Source of the DNA: Algoriphagus halophilus
GTDB lineage: Bacteria; Bacteroidota; Bacteroidia; Cytophagales; Cyclobacteriaceae
DNA length: 64,000 nucleotides
Direction: 5' to 3'
Assembly: GCF_900129785.1 (NCBI RefSeq)
Contig: NZ_FSRC01000004.1
Span: forward strand, 310,001 to 374,000
The notes beneath the pieces were generated by a model. That model had not been told where the DNA came from, made no database searches, and saw only the letters and a program-made list of their open reading frames with translations. Positions 8,733 through 16,336 of this stretch are shown one piece after another. The translations under genes were made by a program, and so were the position numbers. Position 1 is the first letter of the stretch, and each line of letters begins with the position of its first letter.

Positions 8733-11349
8733 AGATATTTTGCAAAAGTCCTTATTCCCTGGCCTAGGGATCCTGATTTTATTTGCTTATTCCTGTAAAT
8801 CAGCAGAGAAAATTTCAAAAACAAAGGAAGAAGAGCCTGAACAAGAAGTGATGGCCAAACCGATGGAAATTATTCCCCTGGATACTGTCGGGATCATCAA
8901 ATTAGTTCAAGAGAAAGAGTCTCAACTGACAAATTACAAGGGAGAGAGGAAGCGGGATTTTGACTTGATCCATACGGATTTGGAGCTAGATTTTGATTAT
9001 CAAAATCAGATCGTTTTGGGTAAGGCGGTATTGACTTTCAAACCGTTATTTAAGCCACAAAAGGAGTTGGTTTTAGATGCTCAGGACTTTGAGTTAGGGA
9101 AAGTATATTTGGTCTTTAAAGGAGATAGCGCATCCCTAGGGTATTACTACGATTCGCAGGAACTGAAAATTCCACTTCCCCAGCTGATGACGAAGGAAGA
9201 TACCTTTGCCATAGCGATGGCATATAAAGCTTTCCCAGAAAAGAACTCAGGGGAGGGAAGTCAGGCCATTACAGACACCAAAGGCCTGTATTTTATCGAC
9301 CCTCTGAACGAGGATCCTAACAAGCCAACGATGATTTGGACCCAAGGTGAGACCATGCATAATTCCAAATGGTTTCCAACGTTGGATCAACCCAATGAGA
9401 AAATGACCCAACTTTTTAAACTGACAGTGCCGGATTCCATGGTATCCATAGGAAATGGAGAACTAGTTAATCAGGTGGATTTAGGGAATGGCTCCCACCT
9501 AGATTATTGGGAAATGAAGTTGCCTCACTCCCCCTATTTGGCCGCATTTGCCATCGGTGATTTTGGAAAAGTAGAAGCTACATGGGATGGGGTTCCATTA
9601 GGGTATTATGTAGAAAAGGGCTACGAGGAAGGAGCCAAAATGGTATTCAAAAATACCCCAGAGATGCTTGGCTTTTTCTCAGAAAAGCTGGGTGTTCGCT
9701 ACCCTTGGCCTAAATATGACCAAGTTGTAGTACGGGATTTCGTTTCAGGTGCGATGGAAAATACCACGGTATCCATCTTTATGGAAGAATTGAGGCTAAA
9801 TGAAAAAGAAGCCTTGGATTCAGAATGGGATTACATCATTGCACATGAGCTGTTCCACCAGTGGTTTGGGGATTATGTCACCACCGAATCCTGGGCAAAC
9901 CTACCTCTGAATGAAGGATTTGCAAATTACAGTGAGTTTTTGTGGAATGAACACAAGTATGGTATTGACCAAGCCTCCCTCAAACTCGTGGCTGAGATGG
10001 AAACCTATTTTGCGGAATCGGCAACCAAACAAGTGAATTTGATCAGGCATTACTATGAGGATTCTGAAGATATGTTTGACTCGCATAGTTATGCCAAGGC
10101 AGGAGTGATTATCCATATGCTTAGGAAATATGTGGGGGATGAGGTGTTTTTTGAAGCTCTCCAAAGGTATTTGCAGAAACATGCATTTTCCAATGTTGAA
10201 GTGCATGATTTGCGACAGGCTTTTGAAGAAGTAGCAGGGGAGGATTTGAATTGGTTTTTCAACCAGTGGTTTTTAGATAAAGGTCATCCAGAGCTCTTTG
10301 TGGAAATAGATTATTCTATTCCGGAAAATATTTTGATTTCTATTACCCAGATACAAGATTTGGAAGAAACCCCACTTTATCAGTTGCCTTTTGAAATAAG
10401 CTGGTACGATGAAGGGGAAAGAAAAGTAAAGAAATTTATGCTGAAAGAGGCATTTCAGCAATTCGCTTTAGAGAATGGAAATCCTACAGACTTGGTCTTT
10501 TTTGATGAAGGGAAAGATCTTTTGATCAAGAAAAATCAAGTAGTTTCTTTGGACCAATGGGTACACCAGTATGAAACTTCCAAGTTGGGAATTGCTCGCT
10601 ACGAGGCACTGGATAGCTTAGCCACGAATGATGCAGCCGAGGAGCTTAAACTTTTAATACCAAAAGCCATAAAAGATGAGTTTTGGTCAGTCAGGGAGCT
10701 TGCCTTAAGTCTAATGCAAAGTCACACGGAATGGATGGAAGAGGTAGATGGATTGGAAAATGAGCTTGTTATATTGATAGATGGGAATGCCAAAAATTCG
10801 GTGAAAGCGGGGGCTATTGATGTTCTGGCAGCCTATGACAATGAAAAATATCAGGACATGTTCTTGAAATTGGTGGAGGAACCATCGGTATTAGTATCTA
10901 GTTCTGCCTTGATGGGACTGACCAATATAGAAGGGCAGGAATTGGATGAAGAATTGATTGAAAGGTTTTCGAAAGAGACCAATTTTCGATATGTGATTCC
11001 GGTTTCGGAATATTTCATTACTAAGCCTGTGTTAGGGAGGGGAATTTGGTTTCATGAAAAAATAAACCAGCTGTCTGGAGAGGGTTTGTATTTCTTTTTG
11101 GGATACTATGGAGAATATTTTAGCAGGTTTCCAGAAGAGGGGAAAGACCTTGCTGTAGAAAATTTGAAAAAAATTATGAAGGATGATTCACAAAATTTCA
11201 TACGATTAGGAGCCTTTCAGGCGATCTTAGCATTTTCTGATGATGCTCAGGTGGTAGAAGCAATATCAGAAATTGCGGCCCAAGAGAAAGATCCTGAATT
11301 GAAAAGTTACTATGATTACTTCATGGATGCACTAATTGTGAAAAATTAA
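8707..11349 (+). CDS. M1-family zinc aminopeptidase lipoprotein
   Basis: This predicted metallopeptidase removes N-terminal residues from peptides, probably in the periplasm or at the outer membrane. Starting at 8707 (MKQMLAK, 880 residues) gives a hydrophobic signal with lipobox FAYSC. The M1 signatures are intact: GAMEN at about residue 348, then HELFH at about 380 followed after exactly 18 residues by the third zinc ligand in NEGFAN, that is HEXXH-X18-E. The C-terminal third (from about 640) is helical with HEAT-like repeats and segments such as SVRELALSLMQ. A start at 8659 would put a polar stretch before the signal and is less likely. The gene is divergent from the biotin-carrier gene. 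No obvious terminator follows it. Confidence 0.93.
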   Translation: MKQMLAKAKDILQKSLFPGLGILILFAYSCKSAEKISKTKEEEPEQEVMAKPMEIIPLDTVGIIKLVQEKESQLTNYKGERKRDFDLIHTDLELDFDYQNQIVLGKAVLTFKPLFKPQKELVLDAQDFELGKVYLVFKGDSASLGYYYDSQELKIPLPQLMTKEDTFAIAMAYKAFPEKNSGEGSQAITDTKGLYFIDPLNEDPNKPTMIWTQGETMHNSKWFPTLDQPNEKMTQLFKLTVPDSMVSIGNGELVNQVDLGNGSHLDYWEMKLPHSPYLAAFAIGDFGKVEATWDGVPLGYYVEKGYEEGAKMVFKNTPEMLGFFSEKLGVRYPWPKYDQVVVRDFVSGAMENTTVSIFMEELRLNEKEALDSEWDYIIAHELFHQWFGDYVTTESWANLPLNEGFANYSEFLWNEHKYGIDQASLKLVAEMETYFAESATKQVNLIRHYYEDSEDMFDSHSYAKAGVIIHMLRKYVGDEVFFEALQRYLQKHAFSNVEVHDLRQAFEEVAGEDLNWFFNQWFLDKGHPELFVEIDYSIPENILISITQIQDLEETPLYQLPFEISWYDEGERKVKKFMLKEAFQQFALENGNPTDLVFFDEGKDLLIKKNQVVSLDQWVHQYETSKLGIARYEALDSLATNDAAEELKLLIPKAIKDEFWSVRELALSLMQSHTEWMEEVDGLENELVILIDGNAKNSVKAGAIDVLAAYDNEKYQDMFLKLVEEPSVLVSSSALMGLTNIEGQELDEELIERFSKETNFRYVIPVSEYFITKPVLGRGIWFHEKINQLSGEGLYFFLGYYGEYFSRFPEEGKDLAVENLKKIMKDDSQNFIRLGAFQAILAFSDDAQVVEAISEIAAQEKDPELKSYYDYFMDALIVKN

Positions 11350-11413
11350 TTCACTGATTTTAAGTTGTTTGTAGAAATACTGAATAAAATCTCATGAAAT
11401 TTGAAATACATCC

Positions 11414-11444
11414 TTTGAAACTTTAATAAAAGGCTATAATTTTG
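11414..11444 (+). promoter_or_regulatory. promoter of the tRNA-Tyr/Gly/Thr-tuf unit
   Basis: TTTG (11414-11417), a 19-base gap, then TAATTTTG (11437-11444) followed by CC. This is an exact match to the Bacteroidota housekeeping promoter TTTG-N19-TAnnTTTG, 56 bases before the mature 5' end of tRNA-Tyr. Confidence 0.85.
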
Positions 11445-11500
11445 CCATCCGTTACGATAGATAGGTCATCGAAAAAGACTTTAAAAAGTGACGAATAGTT

Positions 11501-11583
11501 GGGGGAATACCAAAGCGGCCAACTGGGACGGACTGTAAATCCGTTGACTTATGTCTTCACAGGTTCGAATCCTGTTTCCCCCA
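11501..11583 (+). tRNA. tRNA-Tyr (anticodon GTA)
   Basis: This is an 83-base class II tRNA with a long variable arm. The acceptor GGGGGAA pairs with TTCCCCC, and the discriminator is A. The anticodon arm ACGGA-CTGTAAA-TCCGT places GTA at 11535-11537. The T-loop is TTCGAAT. CCA is not encoded. It is the first gene of the tRNA cluster leading into tuf. Confidence 0.97.
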
Positions 11584-11585
11584 CA

Positions 11586-11617
11586 ATTGCCGAATGCAAA
11601 ATTTTTTCCTAGTTTTG
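11586..11617 (+). promoter_or_regulatory. possible second promoter ahead of tRNA-Gly
   Basis: ATTG (11586-11589), a 20-base gap, then TAGTTTTG (11610-11617) followed by CA. The -7 box is perfect and the -33 box has one mismatch. It lies between tRNA-Tyr and tRNA-Gly and could give tRNA-Gly, tRNA-Thr and tuf extra transcription. Confidence 0.5.
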
Positions 11618-11654
11618 CAGGGCTTAAAAGAAATTCGGCTTAGCCGGAATAAAA

Positions 11655-11727
11655 GCGGGAGTAGCTCAGTTGGTAGAGCGGCAGCCTTCCAAGCTGCAGG
11701 TCGCGGGTTCGAGCCTCGTCTCCCGCT
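11655..11727 (+). tRNA. tRNA-Gly (anticodon TCC)
   Basis: The acceptor GCGGGAG pairs with CTCCCGC. The anticodon arm is GCAGC-CTTCCAA-GCTGC with anticodon TCC. The T-arm is CGGGTTCGAGCCTCG-like. The gene is 73 bases long, the discriminator is T, and CCA is not encoded. Confidence 0.97.
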
Positions 11728-11729
11728 CT

Positions 11730-11751
11730 ATACTTTTCTTCGGAAAAGTAT
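11730..11751 (+). other. UUCG-capped hairpin between tRNA-Gly and tRNA-Thr
   Basis: ATACTTTTC, the loop TTCG, then GAAAAGTAT form a perfect 9-base-pair stem closed by the very stable C(UUCG)G tetraloop. It fills the spacer two bases after tRNA-Gly. It has no T-run, so it is more likely a processing or insulating hairpin in the precursor RNA than a terminator. Confidence 0.6.
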
Positions 11752-11760
11752 CGGGCTCAA

Positions 11761-11832
11761 GCCGACGTAGCTCAGGGGTAGAGTACTTCCTTGGTAAGGA
11801 AGGGGTCACGGGTTCAAATCCCGTCGTTGGCT
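11761..11832 (+). tRNA. tRNA-Thr (anticodon GGT)
   Basis: The acceptor GCCGACG pairs with CGTTGGC with one G-T pair. The anticodon arm is CTTCC-TTGGTAA-GGAAG, giving GGT, and the T-loop is TTCAAAT. The gene is 72 bases long, the discriminator is T, and CCA is not encoded. It ends 61 bases before the tuf start codon. Confidence 0.97.
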
Positions 11833-11893
11833 CATACGGCTTTAATTATTATATCTAAACATATCTTTAAACTTAAACTGAGGATTTTCACGC

Positions 11894-13081
11894 ATGGCAA
11901 AAGCACAATTCGACCGTTCCAAGCCGCACGTTAATATCGGTACGATTGGTCACGTAGATCATGGAAAGACCACTTTGACTGCTGCCATCACTACCGTTTT
12001 GGCTAGTAAGGGTCTATCTGAATTAAGAGACTTCTCTTCTATAGACAACGCTCCAGAAGAAAAAGAAAGAGGTATTACCATTAACACCTCTCACGTAGAA
12101 TATCAAACTGCAAAAAGACACTACGCTCACGTAGATTGTCCTGGTCACGCCGATTACGTTAAAAACATGGTAACTGGTGCAGCACAGATGGACGGTGCTA
12201 TCCTAGTGGTAGCAGCGACTGATGGACCAATGCCTCAAACTAGAGAGCACATCCTATTGGCTCGTCAGGTTGGTGTTCCTGCTCTTGTTGTTTTCATGAA
12301 CAAGGTAGACATGGTTGACGATCCTGAACTTCTTGAGTTAGTAGAAATGGAAGTTAGAGAACTTCTTTCTTTCTACGAATTCGATGGAGATAACATCCCA
12401 GTAATCGCTGGTTCTGCACTTGGTGCATTGAACGGTGAAGAAAAGTGGGTTGATACTGTAATGCAATTGATGGACGCTGTAGATGAGTACATTCCTCTTC
12501 CTGAGCGTGCTGTAGATAAAGATTTCTTGATGCCTGTAGAGGACGTATTCTCGATCACTGGTCGTGGTACTGTTGCTACTGGTAGAATTGAAAGAGGTGT
12601 GATCAACTCTGGTGATCCAGTTGACATCATCGGTATGGGTGCTGAAGGACTTAAGTCTACAGTTACTGGTGTTGAGATGTTCCGTAAGATTCTAGACAGA
12701 GGTGAAGCTGGTGATAACGTAGGTCTTTTGTTGAGAGGTATTGAAAAAGCTCAAATCAAGAGAGGTATGATTATCTGTAAGCCAGGTTCTGTGACTCCTC
12801 ACGCACACTTCAAAGCTGAAGTTTACGTATTGTCAAAAGAAGAAGGTGGACGTCATACTCCATTCTTCAACAAATACAGACCTCAGTTCTACTTAAGAAC
12901 TACTGACGTAACTGGTGAGATCAAACTTCCAGAAAACGTTGAAATGGTTATGCCAGGTGATAACGTGACTATCGAGGTGAACTTGCTTAATGCAGTTGCT
13001 CTTGAAAAAGGACTTCGTTTTGCGATCCGTGAGGGTGGTAGAACAGTAGGTGCTGGTCAGGTTACTGAAATCCTTGACTAA
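11894..13081 (+). CDS. tuf: translation elongation factor Tu
   Basis: EF-Tu is the GTPase that delivers aminoacyl-tRNA to the ribosomal A site. The 395 residues match the family length. The G motifs are clear: GHVDHGKTT (P-loop, near 19), DCPGHADYV (G3, near 81) and NKVDMVDD (G4, near 136). Switch I carries the usual KERGITI segment. Domains 2 and 3 follow, ending in [14 protein letters not shown]. The gene has strongly biased codon use compared with the flanking metabolic genes, as expected for high expression. It is probably co-transcribed with the three tRNAs upstream and ended by the terminator at 13106-13140. Confidence 0.99.
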   Translation: MAKAQFDRSKPHVNIGTIGHVDHGKTTLTAAITTVLASKGLSELRDFSSIDNAPEEKERGITINTSHVEYQTAKRHYAHVDCPGHADYVKNMVTGAAQMDGAILVVAATDGPMPQTREHILLARQVGVPALVVFMNKVDMVDDPELLELVEMEVRELLSFYEFDGDNIPVIAGSALGALNGEEKWVDTVMQLMDAVDEYIPLPERAVDKDFLMPVEDVFSITGRGTVATGRIERGVINSGDPVDIIGMGAEGLKSTVTGVEMFRKILDRGEAGDNVGLLLRGIEKAQIKRGMIICKPGSVTPHAHFKAEVYVLSKEEGGRHTPFFNKYRPQFYLRTTDVTGEIKLPENVEMVMPGDNVTIEVNLLNAVALEKGLRFAIREGGRTVGAGQVTEILD

Positions 13082-13105
13082 TCAATTTCTGATCTAATAA
13101 AAACG

Positions 13106-13140
13106 ATGCGATCCTGAATATTTTTGGGATCGCATTTGTT
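13106..13140 (+). terminator. terminator after tuf
   Basis: ATGCGATCC (13106-13114) pairs with GGATCGCAT (13127-13135) across a 12-base T-rich loop and is followed by TTGTTTCTTT. The T-rich tail overlaps the -33 box of the next promoter. Confidence 0.75.
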
Positions 13141-13166
13141 TCTTTAGTCAACAATACCTAATTTTG
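13135..13166 (+). promoter_or_regulatory. promoter of tRNA-Trp-secE-nusG-rplKAJL
   Basis: TTTG (13135-13138), a 20-base gap, then TAATTTTG (13159-13166) followed by CG. It lies 28 bases upstream of the mature tRNA-Trp. Confidence 0.8.
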
Positions 13167-13194
13167 CGTTCCCATTAGCGGAGCGTTCATTCAC

Positions 13195-13268
13195 ACGGGC
13201 ATAGTTCAATGGCAGAATAGCGGTCTCCAAAACCGTTGATGGGAGTTCGAATCTCTCTGCCCGTGCCA
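13195..13268 (+). tRNA. tRNA-Trp (anticodon CCA), 3' CCA encoded
   Basis: The acceptor ACGGGCA pairs with TGCCCGT, the discriminator is G, and CCA is encoded at 13266-13268. The anticodon arm is GCGGT-CTCCAAA-ACCGT with anticodon CCA. The T-arm is GGGAG-TTCGAAT-CTCTC. Unlike the other three tRNAs in the window it carries its CCA end in the gene. secE starts 14 bases later. Confidence 0.96.
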
Positions 13269-13282
13269 GTAAGTATTACAAT

Positions 13283-13471
13283 ATGAATCTAAAAAACTTT
13301 GTTCTGGAGTCTTATGATGAAATGAAAAACAAGGTCACTTGGCCTAAGTATTCATTTCTTCAAAATAGTGCAGTGTTGGTGCTAGTAGCTTCTTTGATCT
13401 TTGCCTTGTTTATCGGGGTAGTAGATTTAGGGTTCGAAAACATCATGAAATGGTTTTATGATTTATTTTAA
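13283..13471 (+). CDS. secE: preprotein translocase subunit SecE
   Basis: SecE is the small essential subunit that clamps SecY in the inner-membrane protein channel. The 62 residues have the short single-spanning form: an amphipathic N-terminal helix with the family's EMKNKVTWPKYSFLQ-type segment, then one transmembrane helix (about 30-50) and a short tail. It sits between tRNA-Trp and nusG, its usual position. Its partner SecY is encoded at 37470. Confidence 0.95.
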   Translation: MNLKNFVLESYDEMKNKVTWPKYSFLQNSAVLVLVASLIFALFIGVVDLGFENIMKWFYDLF

Positions 13472-13489
13472 TTGAATTGACATTACAGA

Positions 13490-14047
13490 ATGGCTGAACA
13501 TAAGTGGTACGTACTCAGGGTAGTAGCTGGGCAGGAAAAAAAGACAAAAACCTATCTGGACAATGAAATTTCCAGACAGAAGATTGACGAATTTATTCCT
13601 GAAGTGCTGATACCTTCAGAGAAGGTATATGAGATGCGAAATGGCAAGAAACGTGTCAGAGAAAGAAACTTCTTTCCGGGATACGTTTTAGTCAATGCAG
13701 ATCTATCTAATGGTGAGGCCAATCACGTAATAACGAGTATCCCGGGTGTTATCGGTTTCTTAGGATCAAACCAGGGGGGAGCTTCCAAAACCCCTGAACC
13801 ATTACGCCAATCAGAAGTCAACCGTATTTTAGGTAAGGTTGAAGAGATTGATGAGTTTGCAGAGAAGCTGGATACGCCATTTATAGTAGGAGAAGCCGTG
13901 AAGGTAATGGACGGCCCATTCAGTGGATTTACCGGGACAATAGAGGAGATATTTGATGAGAAGAAGAAATTGAATGTTATGGTCAAGATCTTCGGAAGAA
14001 ATACTCCGGTAGAGTTAAACTTTATACAAGTAGAAAAACAAGACTAA
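13490..14047 (+). CDS. nusG: transcription termination/antitermination factor NusG
   Basis: NusG binds the RNA polymerase clamp and links transcription to the leading ribosome or to Rho. The 185 residues contain an N-terminal NGN domain ([13 protein letters not shown] near 6-18, [10 protein letters not shown] near 60) and a C-terminal KOW domain ([19 protein letters not shown] near 128). It lies 18 bases after secE and 3 bases before rplK. The sequence at about 98-110 ([13 protein letters not shown]) is the typical linker insertion. Confidence 0.97.
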   Translation: MAEHKWYVLRVVAGQEKKTKTYLDNEISRQKIDEFIPEVLIPSEKVYEMRNGKKRVRERNFFPGYVLVNADLSNGEANHVITSIPGVIGFLGSNQGGASKTPEPLRQSEVNRILGKVEEIDEFAEKLDTPFIVGEAVKVMDGPFSGFTGTIEEIFDEKKKLNVMVKIFGRNTPVELNFIQVEKQD

Positions 14048-14050
14048 GCA

Positions 14051-14494
14051 ATGGCTAAGGAAATCACTGGTTATTTAAAACTACAAGTGAAAGGTGGCCA
14101 GGCTAACCCGTCGCCTCCAGTAGGTCCAGCTCTTGGTTCCAAGGGTTTGAACATTATGGAGTTTTGTAAGCAATACAATGCACGTACCCAAGATAAAATG
14201 GGTCAGGTGCTTCCAGTATTGATTACAATTTTCTCGGATAAGTCTTTTGAATTCGTTGTAAAAACTCCTCCTGCAGCAAATATGTTGTTAGAGGCAGCGA
14301 AGTTGAAAGGTGGTTCTGCAGAGCCTAACCGTAAGAAAGTAGGTTCGGTTACCTGGGATCAGGTAAAAGAAATTGCAGAGGTTAAAATGCCTGACCTAAA
14401 TGCTTTCAAAGTAGAGTCAGCTATGAAAATGATAGCTGGTACAGCTAGAAGCATGGGTATCACAGTATCTGGACAAGCCCCTTGGGAAGTATAA
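14051..14494 (+). CDS. rplK: 50S ribosomal protein L11 (uL11)
   Basis: L11 forms the base of the GTPase-associated centre on 23S rRNA with L10 and is the site of thiostrepton action. The 147 residues show the proline-rich N-terminal [18 protein letters not shown] segment at about 19-36 and the C-terminal RNA-binding [12 protein letters not shown]. Length is normal. Translation starts 3 bases after the nusG stop. Confidence 0.98.
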   Translation: MAKEITGYLKLQVKGGQANPSPPVGPALGSKGLNIMEFCKQYNARTQDKMGQVLPVLITIFSDKSFEFVVKTPPAANMLLEAAKLKGGSAEPNRKKVGSVTWDQVKEIAEVKMPDLNAFKVESAMKMIAGTARSMGITVSGQAPWEV

Positions 14495-14504
14495 ATAAAA
14501 AACA

Positions 14505-15203
14505 ATGGCTAAGTTAACAAAAAAGCAAAAAGAAGCTCTTTCTAAATATGACCCAAGCCAAGTGTACTCTCTTGAGGCAGCTTCTTCTATCGTTAAGGAA
14601 ATTACCAATACCAAATTTGATTCTTCTATCGATCTAGACATCCGTTTGGGCGTGGATCCTAGAAAAGCGGATCAAATGGTAAGAGGCGTTGTAGCCCTTC
14701 CACATGGTACTGGTAAGGATATCAAAGTATTGGTACTTTGTACTCCAGACAAGGCGGCAGAAGCAACTGAAGCGGGTGCAGATTATGTGGGCTTGGATGA
14801 CTACATCGCTAAAATCGAAGGTGGATGGACTGACATTGATGTCATCATCACAATGCCTAACGTAATGGCGAAGGTAGGTAGATTGGGTAGAGTATTAGGA
14901 CCTAGAGGTTTGATGCCTAACCCAAAATCCGGAACAGTTACTTTGGATGTAGCTAAAGCTGTTAAAGAGGTGAAAGCTGGTAAGATTGATTTCAAAGTTG
15001 ATAAATTTGGAATTATCCATGCTAGCGTTGGTAAAGCATCTTTTACTCCTGAAAAAATTCAGGACAACGTAAGAGAATTAATGCTTACGATCTCTAAGCT
15101 TAAGCCTAGCTCATCTAAAGGTACATACTTCAAAAGTATTCATTTATCAAGTACAATGTCTCCTGGAATCGCAGTGGACAAGGGTAGTATTCAAGGTATT
15201 TAA
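14505..15203 (+). CDS. rplA: 50S ribosomal protein L1 (uL1)
   Basis: L1 builds the mobile stalk that helps deacylated tRNA leave the E site. In many bacteria it also represses its own operon by binding the mRNA. The 232 residues include [20 protein letters not shown] near 119-138 and NPKSGTVT, both signature stretches. The C-terminal half has the [17 protein letters not shown] strand. It lies 10 bases after rplK. Confidence 0.98.
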   Translation: MAKLTKKQKEALSKYDPSQVYSLEAASSIVKEITNTKFDSSIDLDIRLGVDPRKADQMVRGVVALPHGTGKDIKVLVLCTPDKAAEATEAGADYVGLDDYIAKIEGGWTDIDVIITMPNVMAKVGRLGRVLGPRGLMPNPKSGTVTLDVAKAVKEVKAGKIDFKVDKFGIIHASVGKASFTPEKIQDNVRELMLTISKLKPSSSKGTYFKSIHLSSTMSPGIAVDKGSIQGI

Positions 15204-15205
15204 TC

Positions 15206-15748
15206 ATGACTAGAGACGAAAAGAAAGTAATAATCGACGGTCTTACCGAGAAATTCAGAGAAAACCCTTTCTTCTACATCACAGATGCATCAGGTTTTTC
15301 TGTTGCTCAAGTGAATGCGTTCAGAAGAACTTGTTTTGAAAAAGGTGTTGAGTACAAAGTATACAAAAATACGCTGATTCAAAAAGCGCTTGAAAACCTT
15401 GATGCAGACTATTCTCCATTAAGTGACAAAGCTCTTAAAGGATTCTCTGGAATTATTTTCTCTAAAGAGACTAGTAATTTGCCAGCAAAAGTTTTGCTGG
15501 ATTTCAGAAAGAAAATAGGTAAAAAAGAAACTAGACCAGTATTCAAAGGTGCTGCTATTGAAACTGATATCATTATCGGTGAAGAGAACCTTGAAATGTT
15601 GTCTAAACTTAAATCAAAGCAGGAGCTTTTGGGCGACCTACTAGGATTGCTACAATCTCCAGCTATGAATCTTATCTCTGCTTTGCAAAGTGGTCAAAAC
15701 AACCTTACAGGTGTGCTTAAGACCCTAGCTGACAAAGAAGAAGCATAA
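15206..15748 (+). CDS. rplJ: 50S ribosomal protein L10 (uL10)
   Basis: L10 anchors the L7/L12 dimers to the ribosome to form the factor-recruiting stalk. The 180 residues have the usual N-terminal fold (FYITDASGFSVAQVNAFR near 23-40, YKVYKNTLIQKAL near 50) and a C-terminal helix that would carry L12 dimers. Only two bases (TC) separate it from the rplA stop, so there is no room for the long L10 leader known from gammaproteobacteria. Confidence 0.97.
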   Translation: MTRDEKKVIIDGLTEKFRENPFFYITDASGFSVAQVNAFRRTCFEKGVEYKVYKNTLIQKALENLDADYSPLSDKALKGFSGIIFSKETSNLPAKVLLDFRKKIGKKETRPVFKGAAIETDIIIGEENLEMLSKLKSKQELLGDLLGLLQSPAMNLISALQSGQNNLTGVLKTLADKEEA

Positions 15749-15800
15749 GGACCAAAAAATTAATATTTAAAAAAAACACAAAAAATAAATTTCAAATACA

Positions 15801-16181
15801 ATGGCAGATCTTACGCAACTTGCAGATCAGTTGGTGAACTTGACTGTAAAAGAAGTTAAAGAATTGACAGATATCCTTAAAGATCAGTACGGAATCGAAC
15901 CTGCTGCTGCTGGTGTAGCAGTTGTAGCTGGTGGTGCTGGTGGAGGAGAAGCTGCTGCAGAAGAAGAGAAAACTTCATTCGACGTTATCTTGAAATCTGC
16001 TGGTGCATCTAAATTGGCAGTAGTTAAATTGGTAAAAGAATTGACAGGACTTGGATTGAAAGATGCAAAAGACCTAGTTGATTCTGCTCCTAAAGCCTTG
16101 AAAGAAGGTATCGCTAAGGACGAAGCTGAAGGCTTGAAGAAGTCTTTGGAAGAAGCTGGTGCTGAAGTAGAGATCAAATAA
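15801..16181 (+). CDS. rplL: 50S ribosomal protein L7/L12 (bL12)
   Basis: This is the only multicopy ribosomal protein; it recruits and activates translational GTPases. The 126 residues have an N-terminal dimerisation helix (about 1-33), an Ala/Gly/Glu-rich flexible hinge (about 36-56), and the conserved C-terminal domain with [20 protein letters not shown] near 70-89. A 52-base, very A-rich untranslated spacer precedes it, longer than the other gaps in this unit. The hairpin at 16221-16247 follows. Confidence 0.98.
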   Translation: MADLTQLADQLVNLTVKEVKELTDILKDQYGIEPAAAGVAVVAGGAGGGEAAAEEEKTSFDVILKSAGASKLAVVKLVKELTGLGLKDAKDLVDSAPKALKEGIAKDEAEGLKKSLEEAGAEVEIK

Positions 16182-16220
16182 TTTGCTAAGCCAGAGCCAA
16201 TAGGTTATGGTTTAGCCATA

Positions 16221-16247
16221 AGACCTGACTAAATTAGTCAGGTCTTT
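16221..16247 (+). terminator. terminator or attenuator between rplL and rpoB
   Basis: AGACCTGACTAA and its complement TTAGTCAGGTCT form a 12-base-pair stem at 16221-16244, followed by TTTTCC. No clear TAnnTTTG promoter is visible between it and rpoB, so it is probably a partial terminator that lowers rpoBC relative to rplJL, as known in other bacteria. Confidence 0.75.
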
Positions 16248-16336
16248 TCCTGTTTATGCACAGGTATAAAATTGCATTATTTTAAGCGAAAATTGTCGCA
16301 TTTCGTTATTTAATTTCACTATAAACATATACTACC

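Noticed and set aside
11670..11858. 62-codon frame running through tRNA-Gly and tRNA-Thr
   Set aside because: Both tRNAs fold perfectly, so the open frame is fortuitous.
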